Below are positions 31,748-41,028 of a stretch of DNA of 64,000 bases, in pieces. The position numbers were made by a program, and so were the translations under genes. The stretch's first letter is position 1. Every line of letters begins with the position of its first letter. The DNA lies in the NCBI GenBank assembly GCA_020725465.1, contig DYEY01000036.1:1-64000 (forward strand). The letters are read 5' to 3'. Source of the stretch: Dethiobacter sp. (GTDB taxonomy: Bacteria; Bacillota; Dethiobacteria; Dethiobacterales; Dethiobacteraceae). Under the pieces are notes generated by a model. The model was not told the origin of the DNA and did not search any database. It was given only the letters and a program-made list of their open reading frames with translations.

Positions 31748-34621
31748 ATGCGGGGCTTGCTCGCCAGGATTATAGGTGACGTCAACCAGCGTGAACTGAG
31801 GAAGATAGAACCGCTGGTAGCCGGGATAAATGCACAGAGAGAGCGTATGGCGGCTCTTTCCGCGGCGGAGTTTAAGGAGCTGACCGTAGGCTTCCGGCGC
31901 CGCCTGGACGAAGAGCTGTCGGCCTCACGGCAGGAGGCGGCCCTGGTCAGGAAACAGTTCAACGAGGCTGCTGACTCCGCTGAGAGGCGTTTGCTGGCCC
32001 AGGAAGTAAAAGACGCTGAAGCCAGGCTGCTGGCTGCCGAACGGCAGGCGCTCTGGAACATTCTGCCCGAGGCCTTTGCCGCGGTCAGGGAAGCGGCCCG
32101 CCGCACCCTGAAGATGGAGCACTTTGACGTGCAGCTGCTGGGAGGCATCATCCTGCACCAGGGGCGGATAGCGGAGATGAAAACCGGCGAGGGTAAGACG
32201 CTGGTGGCTACCCTGCCCGCCTACCTCAATGCTTTGCTTGGCCGCGGTGTGCATATTGTCACCGTAAACGACTACCTGGCCAGGCGTGACCGCGACTGGA
32301 TGGCGCCGGTTTACCAGTACCTGGGGCTGACGGTGGGTTTGATCGTGCACGGCCTGAGCCCGGCTGAGCGCAGGGCCAGCTACGGCGCCGATATAACGTA
32401 CGGCACCAACAACGAGTTCGGGTTCGATTACCTGCGCGACAACATGGTGCTCTACCGGGAAGACCTGGTGCAGCGGGAATTATATTATGCCATCGTGGAC
32501 GAAGTGGACAGCATCCTTATTGACGAGGCCAGGACGCCGCTTATTATTTCCGGACAGGCGGAAAAAGACGAAACCGACTACCGCCGTTACTCCGAGCTGG
32601 CCCGGCGCCTTAAAAAGAATACAGATTACGAAGTGGACGAGAAAGCCCACACTGTGGACCTGACCGAGGCGGGACAGCATCGGGTTGAGGCGCTGCTTGG
32701 CATCCCCAATCTCTACGGTGATGAAGAGACAGCAGGGAGCGAAGAAGACGAAACCGCCGGACAGGACACGGCGGCGGTGGAGGCGGTGGAAAAAAACCGC
32801 CAGATCAGGACGCTGGTGCTCCAGGCCCTGAAAGCGCAGGCGCTGATGCAGCGGGACCGGGACTACGTGGTCAGCGATAAGGGCGAAATTATTATAGTGG
32901 ACGAGTTTACCGGGCGGCTGATGCACGGGCGCCGCTACAGTGAGGGCCTGCACCAGATGATCGAGGCCAAGGAAAACGTGAAAGTGGCCAGGGAGAGCAA
33001 GACGCTGGCTACCATCACCTTCCAGAATTATTTCCGCATGTACCGCAAAATCGCCGGCATGACCGGTACCGCCCGCACCGAGGAAGAGGAATTCCAGAAG
33101 ATTTACGGCATGGACGTTATAGAAGTGCCCACCAACAAACCCATGATCCGCCGGGACCTGCCCGATGTGGTGTACAAAACCGAGAGCGGCAAGTTCAGGG
33201 CGCTGGTAGAGGATATCGTGGAGCGCCACGCCACCGGCCAGCCCCTGCTGGTAGGCACTATCTCCATCGAAAAATCAGAGGAGCTAAGCCGGCTCCTGCA
33301 AAAACGGGGAGTGCGCCACGAGGTGCTGAACGCCAAGCACCACGAGCGCGAGGCGGCCATCATCGCCCAGGCGGGCCGGAGGGGGGCGGTCACCATTGCC
33401 ACCAATATGGCCGGCCGGGGTACGGACATTCTCCTGGGCGGCAACCCGGTGGTGCTGGCGGAAGAAGAATTCCGGTCCAGGTACGGCGTCCGGCTGGAGG
33501 AATTCCTGCAGGCCCAAGATACCGGCGAAGCCGGCAGGGCAGAAGCCAGGGAGCAGTTTGAAAAACTGGCGGCACAGTTCGCGGATCTGACCAGGCGGGA
33601 AAAGGAGCAGGTTATAAGCCTGGGTGGCCTGCACATTATAGGCACGGAGCGCCATGAGGCCAGGCGCATCGATAACCAGCTGCGCGGCCGTTCCGGCCGG
33701 CAGGGCGACCCTGGCTCCTCCCAGTTCTATATTTCCATGGAAGACGACCTGATGCGGCTGTTCGGCTCGGACAACATCATGGGCATTATGGAAAAGCTGG
33801 GCCTGGATGAAGACACGCCCATTGATCACCCCCTGATCAGCCGCGCCATCGAGACGGCGCAAAAGAGGGTGGAGGCGCGCAACTTTGATATCCGCAGGCA
33901 CATCCTGGAGTACGACAACGTCATCAATGAGCAGCGCGAGCTGATTTACAGCCAGCGCCGCCGGGTGGTGGAAGGAGAGAACCTGCGCGGCCAGGTGCTG
34001 GATATGATCAGGGAGCTGGTGGATGAAGCGCTGGCCCGGTATGCCCCTGACAAGACCTATGAGGAAGAATGGGACTTAAAAGAGCTTATCAGGCACTCCG
34101 AAAGCATCTTCCTGCCGCCAAGGAGTCTCTCACCCCATGACCTGAAGGGAAAAGGCAGGGAGGAACTGCGGGAGATGCTCCTGGAGCCGGCTTTGTCCTA
34201 CTACACCGAACGTGAAAAGCGCCTCGGGGAGGAGGCGATGCGGGAACTGGAGCGGGTTATCCTGCTGCGCGTGGTGGATACCCGCTGGATGGACCATATC
34301 GACGCCATGGACGACCTGCGCCAGGGCATCGGGCTCCGGGCCTATGCCCAGCGCGACCCGCTGGTGGAATACAAATATGAGGCTTATGATATGTTCCAGG
34401 AGATGGTGCGATCCATCAGGGAAGACGTCATCCGCCTGCTCTTCCGGGTACAGGTGGTGACGCCACCCAGGCGGCAGGCGGTGGCGGTGGCCAACGAAAC
34501 GCCGCCCAGTGGCGGCACCGCTGGGCACGGACCGGTTCGTGCGGCCAAGGTGGGGCGGAACGAACCCTGTCCCTGCGGGAGCGGGAAAAAACACAAAAAA
34601 TGCTGCGGAAAGCAGGTGTGA
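31748..34621 (+). CDS. secA: Protein translocase ATPase SecA
   Basis: SecA drives protein export through SecYEG. The 957-residue product is longer than usual (about 840-900). Two additions explain this: an Ala/Glu/Arg-rich helical insert at about residues 55-100, before [13 protein letters not shown], and an acidic linker ([16 protein letters not shown] region, about 325-350). Walker A is MKTGEGKT (144-151); [26 protein letters not shown] and the helicase C motifs follow. The C-terminus has the zinc-binding [13 protein letters not shown] tail that contacts SecB or ribosomes. AGGGGGC is spaced correctly for ATG 31748 rather than TTG 31742. prfB follows 2 bases later. Confidence 0.97.
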   Translation: MRGLLARIIGDVNQRELRKIEPLVAGINAQRERMAALSAAEFKELTVGFRRRLDEELSASRQEAALVRKQFNEAADSAERRLLAQEVKDAEARLLAAERQALWNILPEAFAAVREAARRTLKMEHFDVQLLGGIILHQGRIAEMKTGEGKTLVATLPAYLNALLGRGVHIVTVNDYLARRDRDWMAPVYQYLGLTVGLIVHGLSPAERRASYGADITYGTNNEFGFDYLRDNMVLYREDLVQRELYYAIVDEVDSILIDEARTPLIISGQAEKDETDYRRYSELARRLKKNTDYEVDEKAHTVDLTEAGQHRVEALLGIPNLYGDEETAGSEEDETAGQDTAAVEAVEKNRQIRTLVLQALKAQALMQRDRDYVVSDKGEIIIVDEFTGRLMHGRRYSEGLHQMIEAKENVKVARESKTLATITFQNYFRMYRKIAGMTGTARTEEEEFQKIYGMDVIEVPTNKPMIRRDLPDVVYKTESGKFRALVEDIVERHATGQPLLVGTISIEKSEELSRLLQKRGVRHEVLNAKHHEREAAIIAQAGRRGAVTIATNMAGRGTDILLGGNPVVLAEEEFRSRYGVRLEEFLQAQDTGEAGRAEAREQFEKLAAQFADLTRREKEQVISLGGLHIIGTERHEARRIDNQLRGRSGRQGDPGSSQFYISMEDDLMRLFGSDNIMGIMEKLGLDEDTPIDHPLISRAIETAQKRVEARNFDIRRHILEYDNVINEQRELIYSQRRRVVEGENLRGQVLDMIRELVDEALARYAPDKTYEEEWDLKELIRHSESIFLPPRSLSPHDLKGKGREELREMLLEPALSYYTEREKRLGEEAMRELERVILLRVVDTRWMDHIDAMDDLRQGIGLRAYAQRDPLVEYKYEAYDMFQEMVRSIREDVIRLLFRVQVVTPPRRQAVAVANETPPSGGTAGHGPVRAAKVGRNEPCPCGSGKKHKKCCGKQV

Positions 34622-34623
34622 AA

Positions 34624-35740
34624 ATGGCGCTGGAGATAAAAACCGAATTTGCTGCTTTGCTTGAGCGTTTCACAGAAATGAGTGTTTCTCTTTGACTTTG
34701 CCGGCAAGCGCGAAAAAATAAAGAAGCTGGAAGAGAGCACCGGCCTGCCTTCTTTCTGGGACGATGCGGAAAAGGCGCAGGCTGCTATCCGGGAGCTGAA
34801 ACAACTGCGCGAAGATGTGGATCCCATTGCGGAAATGGAGGAGCTGCTTTCTGACCTGGAGGTGACCATCACCCTGGCTGAAGAGGAAAAAGACGAGGCT
34901 CTGCTGGCTGAAGCGGAGGAGAAACTGGTGGTTTTGGCCGGCAAAATGGAGCAGCTGGAGCTGGCCCTGCTGTTCCGCGGCCACTATGATGGTCACTCCG
35001 CCATTATTTCCATTCACCCCGGCGCCGGCGGCACCGAGTCCCAGGACTGGGCCTCCATGCTGGTGCGGATGTATACGCGCTGGGCGGAGAGGAGAAATTA
35101 CCAGGTAGAAATCATGGACCTTTTGCCCGGAGACGAGGCCGGCGTCAAAAGCGCCACCCTGCTGGTAAAGGGTAAGAACGCTTACGGGTATCTGAAAGCG
35201 GAACGGGGAGTGCACCGGCTGGTGCGTATCTCGCCCTTTGACGCCGCCAGACGGCGCCACACCTCTTTTGCCTCGCTGGACGTGTTGCCGGAGGTGGCGG
35301 AAGAAGACCAGGAAATAGTGATAGCGCCAGACGACCTGAGGATTGATACTTTCCGGGCCCGGGGCGCCGGGGGCCAGCATGTGAACACCACAGATTCCGC
35401 CGTGCGCATAACCCATCTGCCCACCGGCATAGTGGTCCAGTGCCAAAACGAGCGGTCCCAGCACGCTAACCGGGACCGCGCCATGAAAATACTGCGGGGC
35501 CGTCTGGCCGACCACTACCAGCGGCAGCAGGCGGAGGAAATAGCCAGCCTGCGCGGGGAGCAGAGGGAAATTGCCTGGGGAAGCCAGATCAGGTCGTATG
35601 TGTTCCAGCCTTATACCCTGGTGAAAGATCACCGGACCGGTGTGGAAGTAGGTAATATTGAGGCAGTCCTGGACGGCGACCTGGACTGCCTGATTGAATC
35701 TTACCTCCGCCAGACCGCAGGCAGAAAAGGGGCAATGTGA
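34624..35740 (+). CDS. prfB: Peptide chain release factor 2 with programmed +1 frameshift
   Basis: RF2 ends translation at UGA and UAA. The first 23 codons run from ATG 34624 to CTT 34690-34692, followed by an in-frame TGA (34693-34695) and then C; reading resumes at GAC 34694 in the +1 frame to the stop at 35740, about 371 residues. CTTTGAC is the classic autoregulatory prfB site: low RF2 makes ribosomes pause at UGA and shift. The main frame contains the codon-recognition loop region, RISPFDAARRRHTS, and the catalytic GGQ in RGAGGQHVNTTDSAVR. It follows secA by 2 bases, the standard gene pair. Confidence 0.96.
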
Positions 35741-35741
35741 C

Positions 35742-36581
35742 ATGGCCGGGCGTCAGCTTTTTAAGGAGTATGCGCTGATATTTTTGGGAACAGCGGTTAT
35801 GGCCGCGGCCTTTAACATGTTCCTGGTCCCCAACCGGATTGCCGCAGGCGGCATCAGCGGCCTGGGGGTTGTTTTTTTCTACCTGCTGGGCATCCCGGTG
35901 GGCCTCACCATACTACTGCTCAACCTCCCCCTGTTTATACTGGCCGCCTGCCATTTTGGCTGGCGGTTTCTCTCGCGCGGACTGTTCGGGGCGGTAGCCC
36001 TCTCCGTGCTGGTGGAGGTGCTGGTCTTTTTGCCGGTGGTAACCAGGGACCTGCTGTTAGCCTCCCTGTATGGCGGCATCCTGATGGGGGTGGGCTTGGC
36101 CATTGTCTTTCGGGCGCGCGGTTCCACCGGCGGTACGGTGCTGGCGGCCCAGCTCCTGACCAGATTTTTCGGCTTTACCACGGGTCAGAGCCTGCTGGGA
36201 GTGGATTTCCTGGTGGTAGCTCTGGCCGGGCTGGTCTTTAACCTGGAACTGGCCATGTACGCCCTGATCTCGCTTTTCGTCAGCGCCCGCGTTATTGACC
36301 TGGTACAGGAGGGCTTCAGCCACAGCAAGGCTGCCCTCATCATCTCCGGCCAGACGGAACTGATCGCGAAAAAAGTCTTAAGCGAATTAAACCGCGGTGC
36401 CACTGTCCTCACCGGCAAAGGCGCCTATACCGGCCAAACCCGGGAGATGGTCCTGACCGTGGTTGCCCAGTCGGAGGTGTCGCGGCTGAAAGCGCTGGTT
36501 TACGAGCTGGATAAAAACGCTTTTGTGATAGTGGGCAACATCCATGAAGTGGTGGGGGAAGGTTTCTCCGCCCGGACCTGA
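35742..36581 (+). CDS. YitT family membrane protein (DUF2179 C-terminus)
   Basis: This 279-residue protein has five or six membrane segments (to residue about 195) and a C-terminal cytoplasmic DUF2179 domain (LNRGATVLTGKGAYTGQTREMVLTVV). The YitT signature region FLVPNRIAAGGISGLGVV lies near residue 28. These proteins are widespread in Firmicutes; transport is assumed but the substrate is not known. ATG 35742 is one base behind the prfB stop. It is probably the end of the secA-prfB transcript, followed by a repeat hairpin at 36620. Confidence 0.88.
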   Translation: MAGRQLFKEYALIFLGTAVMAAAFNMFLVPNRIAAGGISGLGVVFFYLLGIPVGLTILLLNLPLFILAACHFGWRFLSRGLFGAVALSVLVEVLVFLPVVTRDLLLASLYGGILMGVGLAIVFRARGSTGGTVLAAQLLTRFFGFTTGQSLLGVDFLVVALAGLVFNLELAMYALISLFVSARVIDLVQEGFSHSKAALIISGQTELIAKKVLSELNRGATVLTGKGAYTGQTREMVLTVVAQSEVSRLKALVYELDKNAFVIVGNIHEVVGEGFSART

Positions 36582-36619
36582 AAAACAAATGAACAAAAGG
36601 TTCTAATGTTCAATCAAAT

Positions 36620-36670
36620 GGCACGGGGGTTCTTTTGTCGCCGTGACAAGAGAACCGTCCCCGTGTCATC
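36620..36670. repeat. Inverted pair of the 33-bp repeat family
   Basis: A partial direct-orientation copy (36620-36640, GGCACGGGGGTTCTTTTGTC) faces a fuller reverse copy (36644-36670, which contains AGAACCGTCCCCGTGTCA). The two pair into a long imperfect hairpin with a short loop, followed by TTTTTTT. It lies between the plus-strand yitT gene and the minus-strand oxidoreductase, so it may act as a transcription terminator. The core matches the tandem copies at 6998-7063, about 29.6 kb away. Confidence 0.85.
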
Positions 36671-36675
36671 TTTTT

Positions 36676-37521
36676 TTAAAAGAACTCGTCCTGGAGATGG
36701 GAGAGGGAGGACGGGTCGAAGGGGAGTTCAACAAGGGGGGTGCCGCGCAAGGCGGGGAAATGGGACTCGAAAGTGGGGCGGGGGGCGCTGTAGAAGATGC
36801 CGATGGGTATTTCCTCTCCCCAGCGGCGGGCCAGGTCCGCGGCGGCCCGCCAGTCGGTGGGGTCGTGGTTCTGGATTTTTTTAACCCTTTTCCGGTACCA
36901 GGAAAAGGTATTTATTTTATTAAAAGAAACACATGGCTGCAGGATGTCTACCAGGGCGTAACCGGGGAAGCTGATGGCCGCTTTCATCATCTCTTTCAGG
37001 TGTTCCTGCTCACCGGAAAAAGAGCGGGCTACGAAACCTGCTCCCAGGGACAGGGCCACCAGGAGGGGGTTAAAGGGCGGTAGGGTGACTCCCATTGTCT
37101 GGACTCCGGTGACCATGCCCGGTTCGCTGGTGGGGCTGGCCTGGCCTTTGGTCAGGCCGTAAACCTGGTTGTTGTGGACGAAGTGGGCGATATCCGGGTT
37201 GCGCCGGATGGTGTGGAGAAAATGGTTGCCTCCCTCGCCGTAGGTGTCGCCGTCGCCGGAAGCGACGATCACAACCAGCGCTGTGTTGGCTGCCTTGGCC
37301 CCTACGGCCGGGGGCAGCGCGCGGCCGTGCAGGCCGTTGAAGCCGCTCAGCCGCAGGTAATGGGGAAGCTTGGCCGCCTGGCCGATGCCGGAACACAGCA
37401 GGATCCGGTGTAACGGCAGCCCCAGCTCGCAGACGGCTTCGGCCAGGGCTTCACGGATGCCGAAATTGCCGCAGCCGGGGCACCAGGCGGTTTCAGCGGT
37501 CAGCAGAGCATTCTTACACAT
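36676..37521 (-). CDS. 2-oxoacid:ferredoxin oxidoreductase, beta subunit
   Basis: The beta subunit binds thiamine diphosphate. The 281-residue product contains the cysteine pair CPGCG near the N-terminus, the thiamine motif GDGDTYGEGGNHFLHTIRRN (GDG...N type) and NNQVYGLTKGQASPTS, all typical of the pyruvate/2-oxoglutarate/2-oxoisovalerate ferredoxin oxidoreductase family. Its start overlaps the alpha-gamma gene by 8 bases. No ferredoxin-like delta subunit gene is next to it, so electrons must go to a separate ferredoxin. The acyl substrate (2-oxoglutarate, branched-chain or aromatic) is not determined by the visible motifs. Confidence 0.92.
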   Translation of the reverse strand: MCKNALLTAETAWCPGCGNFGIREALAEAVCELGLPLHRILLCSGIGQAAKLPHYLRLSGFNGLHGRALPPAVGAKAANTALVVIVASGDGDTYGEGGNHFLHTIRRNPDIAHFVHNNQVYGLTKGQASPTSEPGMVTGVQTMGVTLPPFNPLLVALSLGAGFVARSFSGEQEHLKEMMKAAISFPGYALVDILQPCVSFNKINTFSWYRKRVKKIQNHDPTDWRAAADLARRWGEEIPIGIFYSAPRPTFESHFPALRGTPLVELPFDPSSLSHLQDEFF

Positions 37522-39208
37522 GCTTATTCACCTCCGCCGCAATTTCTTCGGCCAGAAACGGCCGCCCGTCGTATTTAAGGATATTGTGGTCTGCTTTGAG
37601 CCCGGTCTGGCGGAAAAGCAGCCTGGCCAGCTGGGCGGTGGCGTTCTGTTCCACACAGAAAGACTTGGCCCCGCCGGCCAGCACCCGGCGTACGGTGGCC
37701 ACGGGCAGGGGCCACAGGTCGGCGAAGTGCAGCAGCGCTGCCTTGTGCCCGTCCCGGCGGAGAATGTCCACAGCTTCCCGCAGGGCCCCGTAGGTGGAAC
37801 CGAAGCCCACCAGCACAGATTCCGGCGCGCTGTCGCCGTAGATCTCCGGCTCTTCCATTTCGGCGGCAAGCCCAGCTGACTTTCTCAGCCGTTTTTCTAC
37901 CATGAGCCGCCTGGTGGCGGCGTCTTCTATGATATGGCCGTCTTCGTCGTGCTCGTCACTGTCGGCCAGCACCACCTCGCCCGGCACCGCCCCGGGGAGC
38001 AGCCGCGGTGAAATGCCGCTGGCGGTCAGGCGGTAGCGCCGGTAAGGTTTTTCGGTATTATCCGGGTCGGCCAGATGGCGGTGGTAAGCGAGACGGGAGA
38101 AATCCAGCGGCGGTATGGTGCGGGCGGTATCGGCGAAGTGCTGGTCCGACAAAAAAAGCACCGGTATCTGGTATTTGTCGGCCAGGTTGAAAGCTTTGTT
38201 CAGGCGGTAAAAAGCATCGCCGGGGTGAGTGGCGGCCAGTACCGCCCGCGGAAACTCACCGTGGCCGCCGTAAAGGGCGAAATCCAGGTCGCCCTGTTCG
38301 GTACGGGTCGGCAGCCCGGTGGCAGGACCCGGCCGCATAGCCAGGACGATAACCAGCGGCGTTTCTGTCATGCCGGCCAGGGAAAGCCCCTCCACCATCA
38401 GGGCGAAGCCGCCGCCGGAAGTGGAGGTCATGGCCCGCACTCCGGCAAAAGAAGCGCCCAGGGCCATGTTAATGGCGGCGATTTCGTCCTCTGCCTGCTC
38501 CACCACCAGGTGGTGGCTGGCCTGCCGGGCGGCCAGGTAATTCATGATCCCCGTGGCCGGGGTCATGGGGTAGGCGGAAAGAAAACGGACGCCGCTGGCC
38601 AGCACCGCCATGCCGAGCAACGAATTGCCGTCGATAAAAAGCCTGCGGCCGTTTTTATTGGCAGGAGGGAGCAGGAAACAACGGCCGCAAAGGGCGGCGG
38701 CGGCGGCGTGTCCCGCCTGCAGGGCGGCGGTGTTTTTTTCGGCCATCCCCTCTTTGGCGGCGAATTCCTCCTTTAACAGCTCCTGCATGGTTGTGGTGTC
38801 CAGCCCGAGCAGGGCCAGCACGGCGCCACAGGCCACGGTGTTGGACATAATGGCGCCGCCCGCTTCCTTAGCCAGGGCCTGTAGGCTGACAGGCACACCC
38901 CTTGTTTCTGGCGCCGGGAGCGCAAAAAACCCGGGGTCATGGATTATGCGGCCGCTTTCCGCCAGCGTGCCGCGGTGCAGGTGATAGGTTTCCTCATTCA
39001 GCGCCACCAGGATGTGGGTGGTAAATGTGGCGGACCAGGGGGTTTCCGTGTCCACGCGCAACCTGGTAAAATTGTGGCCGCCGCGAACCCGTGACATGTA
39101 ATCCTTGGTCAGCAGCACGCCGTACCCTTCCCTGGACAGTGTCCGGCCCAGCAGGTGGCCGATTGTATCCATCCCCTGGCCGGCAGCGCCTCCGATCAGT
39201 ATATTCAT
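37514..39208 (-). CDS. 2-oxoacid:ferredoxin oxidoreductase, fused gamma-alpha subunit
   Basis: This 564-residue protein joins the gamma domain (residues 1-175, starting NILIGGAAGQGMDTIGHLLG) to the alpha domain (about 190-564) in one chain, as in KorA-type enzymes. Alpha features are FLSAYPMTPATGIMNYLA, VVEQAEDEIAAINMALGASFAG and TSTSGGGFALMVEGLSLAGMTETPLVI, then a C-terminal domain-II segment VLVGFGSTYGALREAVD. AGGAGG is 8 bases before ATG 39208. It forms a two-gene operon with the beta subunit. Such enzymes couple reversible oxidative decarboxylation of 2-oxoacids to low-potential ferredoxin. Confidence 0.92.
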   Translation of the reverse strand: MNILIGGAAGQGMDTIGHLLGRTLSREGYGVLLTKDYMSRVRGGHNFTRLRVDTETPWSATFTTHILVALNEETYHLHRGTLAESGRIIHDPGFFALPAPETRGVPVSLQALAKEAGGAIMSNTVACGAVLALLGLDTTTMQELLKEEFAAKEGMAEKNTAALQAGHAAAAALCGRCFLLPPANKNGRRLFIDGNSLLGMAVLASGVRFLSAYPMTPATGIMNYLAARQASHHLVVEQAEDEIAAINMALGASFAGVRAMTSTSGGGFALMVEGLSLAGMTETPLVIVLAMRPGPATGLPTRTEQGDLDFALYGGHGEFPRAVLAATHPGDAFYRLNKAFNLADKYQIPVLFLSDQHFADTARTIPPLDFSRLAYHRHLADPDNTEKPYRRYRLTASGISPRLLPGAVPGEVVLADSDEHDEDGHIIEDAATRRLMVEKRLRKSAGLAAEMEEPEIYGDSAPESVLVGFGSTYGALREAVDILRRDGHKAALLHFADLWPLPVATVRRVLAGGAKSFCVEQNATAQLARLLFRQTGLKADHNILKYDGRPFLAEEIAAEVNKHV

Positions 39209-39435
39209 GTTTCACCATCCTCCTGTCATTGTTTTCGCGAAACCTGGTGAAAAATCCTCTTTATTTGGAAACTTTACTGTTAAGAATCCGGCGCTTTTGT
39301 CGATAGAAAAACGAATGGATTTTAAAAAAAATGGCGCGGCTGAAAGGTTTTGCGGAAAAGCTGTCGAATTTATGTAAAGTAGTTTCGGGTCTTTGTTGAT
39401 TTTTGCCTGCGGGCGGGATGGAGTGGCCGTGTGTC

Positions 39436-40110
39436 GTGATTGAGATTCAGCAGGTTAACATGGTCTATCCAAACGGCGTAAAAGCATTACATAACATTAA
39501 TGTTAATATAGACCGCGGCGAATTTGTTTTTTTGGTCGGGGCCAGCGGGGCGGGAAAGTCCACCCTGGTCAAACTGCTTTGCCACGAATTCCTGCCCAGC
39601 AGCGGCAGCATAAAGATATTCGGACGCGATATCACCCGCCTGAGAAGGCGGGAGGTGCCCTATCTCCGCCGTGGCATCGGCGTGGTCTTCCAGGATTTTC
39701 GCCTGCTCAATAACCGGACGGTCTGGGACAACGTGGCATTCGCCCTCCAGGTAATCGGGGCGCCGGGGCGGGAAATCCGCAAACGGGTACCAGTGGCGCT
39801 GGAAATGGTGGGTCTGGCCCACAAACTGAAGATGAAGCCGCTGGAGCTGTCGGGTGGCGAGCAGCAAAGAGTCTGCCTGGCCCGGGCTATCGTAAACCAG
39901 CCGCTGCTGATTATCGCCGATGAGCCCACCGGCAACCTGGACCCCAATACTTCCCTGGGTATTATGGATATCCTGAGGAGCATCAATATACGCGGCACTA
40001 CGGTAATTATGGCCACCCATGACAGGGAAATCGTCAACTCCCTGCGCCAGCGGGTAATAGCGCTGGAGGCCGGCCGGATCATCCGGGACGAATGGGGAGG
40101 GTATTACTGA
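39436..40110 (+). CDS. ftsE: Cell division ABC transporter ATPase FtsE
   Basis: FtsE with FtsX links the divisome to peptidoglycan hydrolases. The product has Walker A GASGAGKST, the signature LSGGEQQRVCLARA, Walker B LLIIADEPTGNLD and the H-loop ATHD. GTG 39436 gives the usual N-terminus (IEIQQVNMVYPNGVKAL) at 224 residues; ATG 39418 would add six residues but has its purine stretch directly abutting. The ftsX start lies 4 bases after the stop. Upstream, 227 bases separate it from the divergent oxidoreductase operon; no clear promoter is visible there. Confidence 0.95.
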   Translation: MIEIQQVNMVYPNGVKALHNINVNIDRGEFVFLVGASGAGKSTLVKLLCHEFLPSSGSIKIFGRDITRLRRREVPYLRRGIGVVFQDFRLLNNRTVWDNVAFALQVIGAPGREIRKRVPVALEMVGLAHKLKMKPLELSGGEQQRVCLARAIVNQPLLIIADEPTGNLDPNTSLGIMDILRSINIRGTTVIMATHDREIVNSLRQRVIALEAGRIIRDEWGGYY

Positions 40111-40114
40111 CAGC

Positions 40115-40999
40115 ATGTCGCCCAGAACTCTGTTTTACTATATAAAAGAAGCTTTCCGCAGTATCTTCCGCAACAGCTGGATGAGCCTGGCTTCCATCGG
40201 TGTGGTGGCGGTAACCTTATTTATTTTAGGCAGCTTCATGCTGCTGAATATCAACGTGGAACACCTGACCGGGGAAATAAAGGACCAGGTGGAGATAATC
40301 GCTTATGTGGACTGGGAGATAACTCCGGAGGCCCTGGATGAACTGCGGGTGAGGGTAATCAGGTTGCCGCAGGTGGAAGAAGTCCGTTTTGTGGACAGGG
40401 ATGAAGCATTGCTGCGCCTGAAGGATAAACTGGGTCCCATGGTGGAGGGCTACGGTGAAGGTCGTCCCAATCCCCTGCGTGACTCTTTTGAAATCAGGAC
40501 CATTGTCCCCGAAGATATTCCGGCCGTGGCCGCCGCCTTAATGGACATGCCCGGTATAGCCAGGGTAGACTACGGCACGGAGGTGGTGGAAAAGCTCTTT
40601 CAGTTTACCGCGGTGGTGAAGTGGGTGGGCATGGCTTTTATGCTGGGCCTGGCCCTTACCGCCGCCTTCCTGATAGCCAATACCATCAAACTAACAGTTA
40701 ATGCCAGGGCCAACGAGATTATGATTATGAAGTATGTGGGAGCCACGGAATGGTTCATCCGCTGGCCTTTCCTGATTGAAGGCATGCTGCTTGGGGCTTT
40801 CGGCGCCCTGTTGCCCATGTTGCTGCTGGCTTACCTGTACGGCCGGACCGTGGCCTGGGCGGAGCTAAACCTGGTGTTTCTGCCGCTGGTGAGCCCGCAG
40901 GCGGTTTTAGGCGATATGGGCAGGATACTGCTTGTGCTGGGCACAGGCATCGGTTGCCTGGGCAGCCTGGTTTCCATCCGCCGGTTTCTCAGGGTATAA
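40115..40999 (+). CDS. ftsX: Cell division protein FtsX
   Basis: FtsX is the membrane partner of FtsE. The 294-residue product has the classic layout: a short cytoplasmic start (FYYIKEAFRSIFRNSWMSLASIG), the first membrane helix, an extracellular domain (residues about 50-165) and three further membrane helices, with a late coupling segment ANEIMIMKYVGATEWFIRWPFLIEG. In Gram-positives the extracellular domain activates peptidoglycan hydrolases; the M23 peptidase gene 29 bases downstream is the likely partner. Confidence 0.95.
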   Translation: MSPRTLFYYIKEAFRSIFRNSWMSLASIGVVAVTLFILGSFMLLNINVEHLTGEIKDQVEIIAYVDWEITPEALDELRVRVIRLPQVEEVRFVDRDEALLRLKDKLGPMVEGYGEGRPNPLRDSFEIRTIVPEDIPAVAAALMDMPGIARVDYGTEVVEKLFQFTAVVKWVGMAFMLGLALTAAFLIANTIKLTVNARANEIMIMKYVGATEWFIRWPFLIEGMLLGAFGALLPMLLLAYLYGRTVAWAELNLVFLPLVSPQAVLGDMGRILLVLGTGIGCLGSLVSIRRFLRV

Positions 41000-41028
41000 T
41001 TATATCCTTTTTGGGGGAGGTGCTGTCT

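Noticed and set aside
36606-37083. Two overlapping plus-strand open frames of 92 and 146 codons after yitT
   Set aside because: They run through the repeat hairpin and antisense to the oxidoreductase beta gene; glycine/arginine-rich without family motifs.
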